A DNA stretch of 64,000 bases. It comes from Chalara sp. BL73 (lineage: Eukaryota > Ascomycota > Leotiomycetes > Helotiales). Under the pieces are notes generated by a model. It was not told the origin of the DNA, searched no databases, and saw only the letters and a program-made list of their open reading frames with translations. Positions 10,454 to 21,500 of this stretch are shown piece by piece. Position numbers and translations under genes: made by a program. The stretch is taken from the NCBI GenBank assembly GCA_918026815.1, contig CAKJVC010000088.1:1798001-1862000 (forward strand). Reading direction: 5' to 3'. Numbering within the stretch: position 1 is the stretch's first letter; every line of letters begins with the position of its first letter.

Positions 10454-11581
10454 ATGGCATATACACCTAGAGGTGCCCCCAGGGGCGGAGATCGAGGCGG
10501 ACGAGGCGGTTTCTCCAGAGGCGGCGATAGAGGAGGACGGGGTGGTCGCGGCGGCGGTCGAGGTGGCCCGGCAAGGGGTGGTGCAAGAGGAGGTCAGTCT
10601 AACTTTTGGACATTTACTCTTAGATCTAGAGGCCCGATTTCTTATCCTTGAGCTCTGTTATACCGAGTAGCTAAGTACAGCGCAAAATCACAAGAACAGA
10701 GAAGCTGACCAGATGCACAGGTCGAGGTGGTGATAGAGGTCGCGGAGGCCGTGGAGGTGCGCGAGGAGGCAGAGGTGGAGGAGCCAAGGGCGGCGCAAAG
10801 ACTATCGTCGTAGGTACACTTAAACAATTGACAGGAATTTCGAGCCAATACTATTTAGGAACCCCATCGTCATGGTGGTATCTTCGTTGCTCGCGGAAAG
10901 GAAGACATGTTGGTGACGAAGAACTTGGCGCCTGGCGAGTCTGTTTACGGTGAAAAGCGCATCTCAGTCGAAAACGCACCTACCACCAACGAGGATGGCA
11001 CAACTACAGCAACTAAGACAGAATACCGCGTTTGGAATCCTTTCCGCAGCAAGTTGGCAGCTGGCGTTTTAGGTGGTTTAGACGAGATCTTTATTAAGCC
11101 TGGTGCTAAGGTTCTATATATCGGTGCTGCTTCTGGAACCTCGGTTTCTCACGTTGCTGATATCGTTGGCCCTACCGGTACCGTTTTCGCAGTTGAGTTC
11201 TCACACAGGTCTGGCAGAGATCTGATTAACATGGCTACACACCGCACAAACGTCATTCCCATCATTGAAGATGCCCGCCACCCTCTCCGATACAGAATGT
11301 TGGTTTCCATGGTCGATGTTATCTTTGCAGATGTTGCTCAGCCAGATCAAGCACGTATTGTTGGCTTAAATGCACATTTATTCCTGAAGGTTGGAGGAGG
11401 CGTTGTTGTGTCGATCAAGGCCAATTGTATCGATAGTACTGCACCCGCCGAGCAAGTTTTCGCCAGAGAAGTCCAGAAGATGAGAGAAGAGAGAATCAAG
11501 CCTTTGGAGCAGCTAACCCTAGAGCCCTTTGAGAGAGACCACTGTATCGTTGCCGGTCGTTACGTTCGATCGCTGAGCTAG
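10454..11581 (+). CDS. NOP1: fibrillarin, box C/D snoRNP 2'-O-methyltransferase
   Basis: Exons 10454-10592, 10721-10809 and 10859-11581 give about 316 residues. The first two exons encode the Gly/Arg-rich (GAR) domain, with many RGG repeats, and the 128-bp first intron interrupts it. The join of exon 2 to exon 3 yields the conserved [20 protein letters not shown]. The methyltransferase domain follows: [18 protein letters not shown], the SAM-binding loop [32 protein letters not shown] and [13 protein letters not shown]. The protein methylates rRNA ribose in the nucleolus, guided by box C/D snoRNAs with Nop56/Nop58 and Snu13. Length and all core motifs match the family. I checked intron 1 for box C/D motifs and saw none. 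Confidence 0.95.
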
Positions 11582-12433
11582 ACTTATTGGGATACACACG
11601 CAAAAATATTGGGGGTAGGGCTTTCGATACTACGAAGCATGTGCCGCCAACAATGGAACTCTGCTGCGGCTTCTTACTTGTCAGGATAGGGCGGGTTTGC
11701 TTTCAAGGTGTAACTAGGATGTGGCGTTAAGGTCTTCATAGCTCGTGTCAATAAAAGAACATTGCATTTTCATCCCTTTGCTAATTTCGGAATGTTGCTT
11801 TAGGTTCGCAGTAGGTCAATTAAGACAAGGGAAATGCTCGAGGCCTATGCCATACTCACAACATCTACTTTATATTCACAAGACTAATATCAATGACCAG
11901 CAGCATCGCCTTCCACTCAGCCCCATACCCCGGCATCAACTCCAATAGTCCATCGTCTAAAACCGCATATCCCTTGGCCTGTAGCAACGTTCTGACTTGA
12001 GATACGTTGATGATAGTCATCGTTAAATTCCATATTTCTACTATTACTACAAGGTGCACATCCAGAATCTGGGGTCGTGTCTCAAGGCGACAAATCTCAA
12101 TTTCTTTTTAATAAAAAAAAGCCTCGAGCAGCTGCAAAAGCATCTCAAGGCAATCTACTTACAAAGCGTGCGTGTCTGAATGCCATCCACTATGAACTTC
12201 CTGGAAACTCCAACTCGAGACGATCATAATGAATACTGTGCATATCTAAGGCAAACAAGAAAAGGAAAGGATCACGGAAAATAAAATGATATCTCGATGA
12301 CCAGCATCCATCCCTCCGCCTCAAAGCGTCGACCTCGTGTCGCAAAACAAGCATTACTCTCCTGAATAATATCCTCATCTGTAGTGACGGAACACTCAAA
12401 TCCTTTATTCGGATGTATGCATCATTGCACTCT
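11582..12433. other. convergent intergenic region, no gene seen
   Basis: Holds the 3' flanks of NOP1 (+) and the SANT-like gene (-). A short frame on the minus strand (11876-12020, 48 codons) reads protein-like but has no start context or homology I recognise. Confidence 0.45.
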
Positions 12434-13666
12434 TCACTTCTTTCCACCCTTCTTCTTTCTGCCCTTGTTAGCTTTCGTCTTCTTCGGTACAGTTGGCTTC
12501 CTCGCATTCGCGCCCTGGCCGGAAGTAACCATTCTTGTTCGATCTGTTCTCGTCAGCAGCTTTCTCGCAGTCTAAAAGAAAGAGATATGTTACCAGGGTC
12601 AACTCTCTCGTCGAACTGGCTCTCACGGCGTCCATATCTGTTCCACCAACTCTTGCACGCATTGAAGCCCTTTACAACCTTAAAGACCTTCTTTAGGCGC
12701 TTCGCAACAGCGGTCCAGAGCCGAACGTCCTTGAGCGCATCCTTCTTCGTAATTCCTCTCTTACGTTCATGATCGCGAATAGCCTTAACGACCGTCCAGA
12801 TTGCGCGGAACTCCTCCTCGGTCCAGGTACCAATCTCTCCACATGGGCGGTTCTGGTTTCTGGTCTGGAATGGTATATTTGACTCTTTCTTTGCGATCCA
12901 GGAATTGTAGGTCCATTCGGCATGTTCGGTTACTCCCTCTTCAGACTCGACTTCTTCGGCTTCTGATTCATCTTCATCTAACTCATCTCCATCCGAGTCT
13001 GAGCTTGAACCTGAGCCTGAGTTTGTGTTTGAGTCTGAGTCTAGGTTATCTTCCTGCTCTGAGTTTCGTTCGATTGAGGGCAGCGGGACATCTGGATATC
13101 TAGTGTCTCGGCCTTCGGCGATGTAGCACTCATACTCCTCATCGTCAGCAAGATAGAGAAAGGCCTTCTCGGCATGCCGTCTAATCTTCTTTGGTGCTCG
13201 GACATCGACGACGTTTTCATCATCATCATCATCATCATCATTCTCATTTCTGACTCTTTTGGATAGCTTTGGTGTTTGGAAGCAAGCTGGATCGATGAGA
13301 GATTCCGGCGTAGGTCTCATTTTCTGCTTGATCCATAGCTCGAGATACTTCCTGCTCCTCTTCTTACCGAAAGACTGCAAGAGATTCGGTAAATTGACTG
13401 CGGGATCAGTCCAGGAGACTCTATCAACTTGAGGTGTCCACTTGACACCTTTGTCGCTGTAATAACGATGAGTTGGTCTATCATGAGAATGTCAGCAGTT
13501 GTTGTTTTGGCTCTTCTGTTCAGTTGGAAGCAACTTACTTTCGATCGATGGATGGTGCTGATGTAGAGCGCGAAACGGTACCAGGGCCGCCAGCGACCAC
13601 AGCCCTTTTCTTAGCTGATGCCAGTTTCCATTTTTTCTCGGCTGAAGAACGCATACCGGCAGACAT
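12434..13666 (-). CDS. acidic Myb/SANT-like protein
   Basis: Exons 13539-13666, 12594-13477 and 12434-12543 give about 373 residues. Intron 1 is 61 bp (GTAAGT, CTGAC branch, ATAG). Intron 2 is 50 bp (GTAACA donor, GCTGAC branch, ACAG acceptor), and its removal replaces an early stop with a very basic C-terminus (KKTKANKGRKKKGGKK). An Asp8 tract near residues 123-130 and a long Ser/Asp/Glu region (183-226) dominate the middle. A Myb/SANT-like DNA-binding domain lies at about 258-327, with WTEEEF, LWTAVAKRLKK and ACKSWWNRYGR supplying the usual helix tryptophans. A nuclear chromatin or transcription role is inferred; no orthologue name is recognised. Confidence 0.78.
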
Positions 13667-14781
13667 TTAAAGGTATGTGGGTTAACAAAAAAGTAAATCT
13701 TGGCTGTATAAAAGTACAACTGCGAGGTGCAGGATTGAAGATTGCAGGATTTCGAACTTGGAAGTTGACGAGGAAAGAAAGAGAGGAGTAATTTCTGGAA
13801 TCCATGGCGGCTTTATTTCTCGAGCTCGCAGGTTCTTCTATTGTTGTACCTATGCTACAGAAACTATTGGGGTGGTGATGAGATTCTTGAACAGAGGGAT
13901 CGCTGGCAATTATTGTGATGGTACAATAGGGGTGTTAAGCGAGTTGAAATTTAGGGAGCCTGCTTTAGAAGGACAATAGGAATTCGACCGTCGGAATCTC
14001 GGTGGCCCGAAGCTTCTAAATAGCATAATAGGAAGCTGGGAATGGATGCCTTACCTAGATAGTGTTGGTATATTTTGAATCAACATTGTTCGGAAAGTGA
14101 ATGTACGGAAGGTGAAATTAGAATTGACTAAGTAGAGGAGATTCCTTGAGACGAAGAGGCCCTGAAGGCATTCCTTTTTACTGCTAAATATATTGGGCTT
14201 GAAGAATCAGAATCCTCTAAAGATTTGAATATCTCAATGTTGTGTGCCGTGTCCTACTTTCAGCGAGACGAAGCTGTAGTAGTCAGGTCCAAAAATGAAC
14301 TTGTAATCGGAGATCGCTAGAAAACTTATTTCCCATGTGTGGCAACTCTTCTAGAATTGAAGAAGGCACTGCTTTCGAGACGCACTTCTTGATTAATCAT
14401 GCTTAACAATGTTATCTTCTTCTGAGGAGTTGGTTCATGTCAGAATGAGCCTGAAAACTTGAATCGTTTGATTCTTTGTTTTCAGCCTATGACCTACGAT
14501 GAAGGAGCGAATTTCAGTAGAACTTCTTCGCTATAGCCGCTTACCTGAAAAGGTAGAAATCCACAACGTGGTCGAATTTTGTTGACAATAATAATGAGGG
14601 CAAAATGCTGGTGGTCTGGTTGAACTTCGGAACTGTAATGTCTATGCTATGATTGGCTTACTAGCGAGATTCCCTGACATCCCCATTCTCGCATATTGAC
14701 TTCATCACCAGTTTCTACGAGATATGGATGAAGAAGAACACCAACCACATGAGAGTGCTGTGCATCGAGTCTTCTCCTACA
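13667..14781. promoter_or_regulatory. divergent intergenic region
   Basis: About 1.1 kb between the SANT-like gene (-) and ureidoglycolate lyase (+), expected to hold both promoters. I found no long frame and no GATA-site cluster distinct enough to assert nitrogen control. Confidence 0.4.
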
Positions 14782-15534
14782 ATGCCACCTGTGATCTTGA
14801 AGCCTTCTCACACACGATTGGTCCTAAATCCAGAACCCCTCTCCCAATCACAATTCTCACAATATGGCGATGTAATTGAAAATCCTGTTCCCTCTCTTGT
14901 ACCTAGCCCGAACCTGAAAGTTCTTCCTCCCGGTGCTGCTCTTGGTAATCAGGGTTCCGCATTGGTTTACGCAGACATCACTCAGCTATCCAATTTCTAC
15001 TCTCAAGCTCCAAGCAAGGCATCCAGCAAAGCCGCTATGCGAATGTTTTCCTGTGCGCCACGAGCCCTCCTACCCGCTCAAGACTCTAATGTTGAGGGAA
15101 ATCTAGAGATTTCGATTCTAGAACGACATCCATACACCTCACAAACGTTCATTCCCATTGGGCTCTCGGCAGCGGAGCAGGGTAAAGCTCGATATCTCGT
15201 GATCGTCGCTCCGACCCTATCTCCATCACCACAGGACAAGTCATTACCCGTCCCTGATGGCACTCCTGGGAGGGGCCTTCCAGACTTGACAAAGATCAAA
15301 GCGTTTGTTGCTACTGGGCGGCAAGCTATAACTTATGGTGCTGGGACCTGGCATGCCCCGATGATAGCGATTGGGATACGGCCTGTTGATTTTGTGGTTG
15401 TGCAATCATTGAACGGTGTTGCATTAGAGGACTGCCAGGAAGCGTCTTGGACGTCCGACAAAGGGAAAGCCATTGTAGTTGCTGTGCCAAAGGCTGGGTA
15501 TAATAATCATGGCTTGTGGAGTTCCAAGCTTTGA
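14782..15534 (+). CDS. ureidoglycolate lyase (allantoin catabolism)
   Basis: Single-exon frame. The ATG at 14782 (MPPVILKP) is preferred to the upstream in-frame ATG at 14728 because family members start close to this point; it gives 250 residues. Family features are the N-terminal LVLNPEPLSQSQFSQYGDVI, the LEISILERHPYTSQTFIPIG strand pair carrying conserved Glu and His, YLVIVAP, and the metal-site region GAGTWHAPM. The enzyme splits ureidoglycolate to glyoxylate and urea, the last step in use of allantoin as nitrogen source (yeast DAL3). No other allantoin gene is adjacent. The two poly-Pro/Ser insertions are longer than in yeast. Confidence 0.88.
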   Translation: MPPVILKPSHTRLVLNPEPLSQSQFSQYGDVIENPVPSLVPSPNLKVLPPGAALGNQGSALVYADITQLSNFYSQAPSKASSKAAMRMFSCAPRALLPAQDSNVEGNLEISILERHPYTSQTFIPIGLSAAEQGKARYLVIVAPTLSPSPQDKSLPVPDGTPGRGLPDLTKIKAFVATGRQAITYGAGTWHAPMIAIGIRPVDFVVVQSLNGVALEDCQEASWTSDKGKAIVVAVPKAGYNNHGLWSSKL

Positions 15535-18500
15535 ATTATTAGTTATCTTTGAGTTCTGGTGGCCTCTATATTTGATTTTGATATGAGGAGATCACAAAGT
15601 AACCGAGGGCCATGGCGCAACGGCTTGAGGGCACAAGATTAATATTTATGTGATGAAGACATGCCAGAAGTTACATGGTATGGCGAAGTTGTTGAAGATT
15701 GAGCTTGGGAGACCGATGCGCTTGCTAACCAAGTATTTTGGACAGCTGCTCGAATGAAGGCGTGGCGAAGACCAGATATCTGCAGCCTTGAACTCATGAT
15801 GTTTGCCGCCTTTTCGAAGTTGGTGTCTCTCCATCAGGGATAGTTGGCACACTTCACTTTCCTAGCACAGACAATCAAGCCACTCTAATAAGCAATACTA
15901 CAGACAAGCCTTGCTGAGAAAAGGGAATGATGTGATTTTTTCTCTAAAGGCCATATGGTAGGGACTATCTACTTATCCGTTACTCTCTTTCATTGGTATG
16001 ATCGGAGAAATCATGAATTTACCGGATGAAGCCAGAATATTTAAAACATATCTATGTACTTTACTTCTGTGGCAATACTGAGCGCCTTATTGAAGCACAG
16101 ATAAGCGGATGGGTCTGCATGGGGTGGATATAATCCAAAGAGCCAAAGCATTTGCAATATTTGAGTGACTTTTCGATGAGCTTCTTGTAGACCTTGCTGA
16201 TTGCGTCGGGCATGATGATCTGGAAGTTGCTGGATCGCCACCACTCGCTTTGTTCTCTCATGTGGCGACAAGTTTGTTCGCTGTCAGCGAAAATGGAGTC
16301 AATCTCTCAGCAAAGGACTGTTGCAGCCAAATACAGAAGCGTGGCCCACTTCTGGTCACAACGAAGACCTTGCGTTTGCTCTTTCAACAACGGAAGTGCT
16401 ACTCAAGATGGCAGCGGCGAGACTGAGCAACAGACATGCAGAGATTCTAATATTACGTGCAAACACTGAAATGGTCATCTTTGAGCTGTGTTGAACGCAA
16501 GCGGCTTCATTATCCAAAATTGAAAATATCAGACTGTGTGAAATATACAGGAGCTTGAGCTACCTAGTGAATAAATACCAGACCCATTCTCATTGATACG
16601 GTATCCTTCTAAGATCTTTCATGTTGCGCCATTGAAACCCGAATTCTTAATCCTGAGGTAGCCAACCCGTAGGTGTCATGGGCGAGGCAAGATCAAGGCA
16701 GTATGCCTGCGGATTATTTGGCACAGGCATTTATTAATTTTTCTGGAATTAGAGAACTAGGGCTTCTGGTCATGAAGCAAGGAAACCCACCTAGAAACCA
16801 AAAGCCAGTATAATGGTCAGCCACCTTAGTGTTCTCATTACAGGTACGAAGTCAGGATTTCCAGGCATTTGCTTAAAAGTCTCGTAGCGGTGCCTCGTTG
16901 GGATGAGCCTATGAAGGTATTCAATATATCCTGCGATACTATACTAAGAACCCGCCATAACTTTGACTCACATTTCCGAGTGGCCTAAGAAGCTGACACC
17001 GAATCTATCTTGATTTACGTCAAGACTTCTGATTGTTCTCGTCAAGAGTCAAGGATTGCCAAGCGAAGTCCGAGGTTGAGTTTGTATGGTATTCAAAGAC
17101 ACAGCATGACTTACACGACGCCACTACCTGAAGACTGGAGGCAAGGGAGCAAGCTTGAGTTGCAGAAATATGCTTGGAGTAGAACGCATTGTTGCAGTCT
17201 GGAGACAAAGGCCCTGCCAATAGTGATCTCTCACATATGCCAATTCTACCAGTAGGGCATTGCCTTACCCTCAGATTGAAAAGGTCATTTTTTGGTTTTG
17301 AATTTCAGCAGCTATTTTTGTCCACCATGGCATGAATCTGATGCAAGTGAGGCTTCATGAGCACGATCAGCTTCAGTCAATGATTCATGCGAACGTGAGG
17401 GGTCAGGGGTGAAAAAACAATTGCCTATCCAAAACTCATTCGCACTGGGGTTTGTTTACCCAGCATACAACATGGGATTTAAGATCCAACCCCTACATTC
17501 CATCTAACCATCCCTAGGGGCTGTTTAAGATCTATATTTATTTTTGATGACGGCTACCCAGTCCCCGGGATAGAGGGGCCTCTAATCCTACGATATTCTA
17601 CAAATCCTGGTGCTGGTCATCCAGGGCAAGGGTACTATACAGGGGAAGATTTGTTTTTCACATCGCAGACGGAACCGTTGCTGAGGAGAAATTCCGTCTT
17701 GTCAATATGCCAAGGTCCCATAATAAGCAACTTTATGCTTGCGGAAAATGAAGACAAGGTCTAAATCTCGGTATCGAGCTGCAGCTTTTCAGGTATCGAG
17801 ATAATGTCAACTCTTTCCAGGGAGCTTGTTTGCAATTTCTCAGGATCGTTAGGCCAGGCGAGAGGATAATATCACGTCCTATAGCAGGTTGGCGCGGTGG
17901 ACTTTCGCAATGATCCCGGCACTCACGCGACGGGCTGGTGTTCTCGGCCTATGCTCTCAAGGTCTGCCACAATAGGTTAGATACAGCCTCGCTATATGTC
18001 TCAGGTTCACAAACCACGTGGAAATCACTAAAAACTCGACGGTCTGAACGCCGTCGACAATGGTATCATCGAAAAAAGGATGGTCTCGCGGTAGTGGCTT
18101 ACCACTTTCAATATCAAATGTAGAGAAAGCCTGCCATGCAAACTATGGTTTTCGTCGTACTTTGTCCAATCATGAAATTGTTCTGCTGTGTCCCAACCCG
18201 CCGGACCGGGAGCTTACCAGGGGTTTCTTTTCTCTGTTGGTTTTGGTTGTGTCGCTTCCCCAATGATTTTCTGGTGGCACTCACAGTTGTGAAGGGATTG
18301 CACTGATACGAGAGTGACCTTGTCAGCAGGAGGCTCTTTCAGTCGGAGAGAGTTTCACCGTTGACTTGCCTGAAATAGTTAGCCACTCTGGATTTTGTCA
18401 CAGCGCTGATACTGACTGACCCCTGGAAACTTGGCGCCGTTGTGCGAGATTGGCGAGGGACATAACCCAGCTCGCAAAGTAAGATCCTCCCGCACCGTTT

Positions 18501-21500
18501 TGCTTGTCCTTTACCTGAAGAGGAGACATCGCCGGTCGATCTTTCTGCTTTGCTGACGGCTTTGCTTCTCCAAACAGCTTCATGGACATCATGATACAGT
18601 AATAGCCGTTGGACATTCGGTCGATGTGCCGCCTTTCACCAGCAGGACGGCAAAAGGGGTTCAATTTTCATGATCGAGTCGAGGTCAGCCACCTCACCAG
18701 CCATAACACCAACAGCTCAGAAATGGCCTGATGCTAGCGGAGGCACGCTTCAGAATTAGAATGACTGCTCAGCTTTGCTGAATTGGACATTGCCATATCC
18801 CTGATGCAACAAATGCCTATTGCAACTACGATACTTTTCGAGAGAGTGGTCAGCGCTCAACGCAAGCCACAAGACAGCCAAACGTTGAGCCTTTCGTTTA
18901 ATATGGCTGGATTCAGGCAAGCGCGGGGTCAGGGCCGTTGATCTGGGTGTGGCTTTCATCCAAATAGGCTAAGACTTATGAGCACCAAGACTGAAGACCT
19001 GCCGACTCGGAAAAGTTTAACTTATGGGTCAGCCCAAAGTTGTTTTCGTGAGCGTTGGCCTACTATACGTCCCTTTGGTTTTGGGGCTTATCTCCGCTCA
19101 AAGTCTTGCAGAGAGCGTTCATGTACTACAACGGCATTCCCGCGGGCTTGCACCACTCAACTATATGGGGGTTTCAGCGCTCTCTCGAGGGGGCAACAAG
19201 CAGGAGTTCGCATTTATAATCAATATGTCCTCACGGATGGCCCAATTGTGCCTCATAGCGAGCCATCTCGATGCTACTGCCACAGCTATACAGGGTTGGG
19301 ATATATTGAAATTTGCCGTGATCCATCCAATTTATTGAACCTGGGAGCTTCCGTCTTCCGCCTGCACGACCCCCTTTACACAATGCTCCCTTTTTGATCG
19401 ATAATTTGCAGTGTTTGCGAATCGCATAGAGGCGGCCACATGGCGGAAACGGATTTTGCCATCGTCACGAGTCACGACCGATGATTGTTAGCCGCACACC
19501 GCTGCGGCGTCAGGCTAAATGGCTCATGAATCGTTCAGATTCGAGGGTAGGGATTTCACTTAAACAGAGGTGTATGTTCAAGATGCAGAACACAGCGTTT
19601 ACTCAAAGGATCTTGATGACTCTTGACCTGGAAAATATCGCTACTCAATATGCTAATCGGCGTCACCGCTGTCAGAATGGTGATCTGATCAGCATCTAAT
19701 GGTCGATCGCTCTTGAACAAAAATCCTAGTCCTGGCCAGAATGTGTGGCAGGGACCATCTACTTGCCGTTTTCTGCTTTTGTGTCCTTCATACAATTGCA
19801 TTTGCTCTCTAGCCTTAACATTCGCCTTAGCTTCCAGACAGAGTGATGCAGGATGGCCTAGACGCTCAGAAATCCGACCTAATACCAATTTCCAAAATGG
19901 CATATATGACTATGTAGAACGGGAGCACCATTCATGTATCGAAGCAAACCTACGAGTGGGCCGTTCTTGACAGCATCTTCCCTGTTCTTTGGAGTGGTTC
20001 CAAAAGATCTTGTCGCTCTACACTTATTAGTGGGGTTTTAGCTTGATTGGGGATCTTGACAGCTGGCAGGCGGTACACACTAGTAAGCGTTATGTGTGTA
20101 AACGCTTGCTCAAGCCTGTGAGCACTCCTACGATCAACAACGAAAAGTGCCAAATAATCACCTTGCGTGGCATCTGGCCAGCCCTGACTCGAATCCTTTC
20201 CTCAATAAACAAGGCAAGCCTGGGGCACGCCCGACTTTCACATTCCAGATCATAATGGATGGAGCGTTTCCCTAATCATTTGAGCAACTAGAAATGCCTT
20301 GAAATTGGTATATCGATGATCTTCTTGATTTCTGGGGAGAGATGGACAGATGCGAGTGGCTATCTCAATGTCCGGCCTAATTTACCAATACAAACCTGAG
20401 TGGGCTTTACTTTGTCTCTAATGAACCATCTTGAACCCGAATCCTGGGACGATCCACCCACCGGGTCCTGGATAGCCGTGTAGCGTTGCGTTCCTCTGAT
20501 GATCGTGATTTGACAAACCTGCTTCTGAATAGACAGATGCCTCGTCATACATAACCCTATGAGATGAGATTGGCACCTTGGAAAGTGTATTCCTTAAGGT
20601 TACATTTTGATGGCAAGTACCGACAGCTTCAAACCATAGAGCAAAAAGCAAATGCAAGACTGCGTAACGCCCATATCCCCAGGCTGCGGGCCATGCCGGT
20701 ACCAATTCTTTTCAACTGACCAGGTCGGCAGCTATTTCTGGCCATTCTGAGCCCGCCGTTATCCTCCCTGCTGGGCATCAAAGCATCACACCGAATATGG
20801 TAGTGATTTTGCGAGTGGACAGCATGACTCCCGCTGTCGCATCTCCACCAAAGGTACACTGCAGCAAATCACAGTTTCGAGCTCGGACTCCTGGCCCAAG
20901 CGTCAGATTGATACTCGATCTTCATTTGATCCTCGACGCCAATGCGGAGCAAGCGATATAATCAATCCCGGTCATCCACGAGGCTGGTACATAATGCCCT
21001 AGCAAACCTGGCCTGTGGATGTTTCAACAAGCTACGGCCTGTGCTCGTCAAAAACGATAACCTCATAACACAGAGTCTTAACATGAAGGATTAACCCAGT
21101 GTTGATCGCTTCTGCTGAGCTTTGGCACATCTCCGAATTGTATCATGACTTGGTGAGAGAGTATCAATAGCAATATGTCCGGTACAGTCGAGTTCTCAAT
21201 AGACTCTACTGACTGTGTCTCACAACCCTTTGTGTCCCGGATCACCGACGCTATAACAGGGATTATGGTCGGCGACCTCAGAACTGTGTTGGATCCGGTG
21301 CGTTGGCTCAACGGCTGTAGCGAAAAAGCAATACCGCTTTGACTGTTCCCCTTTCTCAACCTCGAACACCGCATCTCGTGCACGACATACGGCATGGGAT
21401 ATGCCTGTACGTCGCTTGGGTAAAAAAACTGTATAGGCCCTGTAAGCCCTGTAAGTAAACTTCAAAGCTTAAAACAACCTTTGCAGGGTTTGCAAAAATA

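Noticed and set aside
10593..10720. NOP1 intron 1 as host for a box C/D snoRNA
   Set aside because: No RUGAUGA/CUGA pair in suitable positions; only ordinary splice signals.
11876..12020. 48-codon minus-strand frame that reads protein-like
   Set aside because: Too short, no splice partners found, and it lies in a convergent 3' region.
13041..13247. Frame beginning with a run of methionines
   Set aside because: Out-of-frame reading of the Asp8 (GAT) tract of the SANT-like gene.
16041..16271. Overlapping minus-strand frames of 66 and 76 codons that look like a frameshifted gene
   Set aside because: No motif supports either frame and no continuation is found on both sides.
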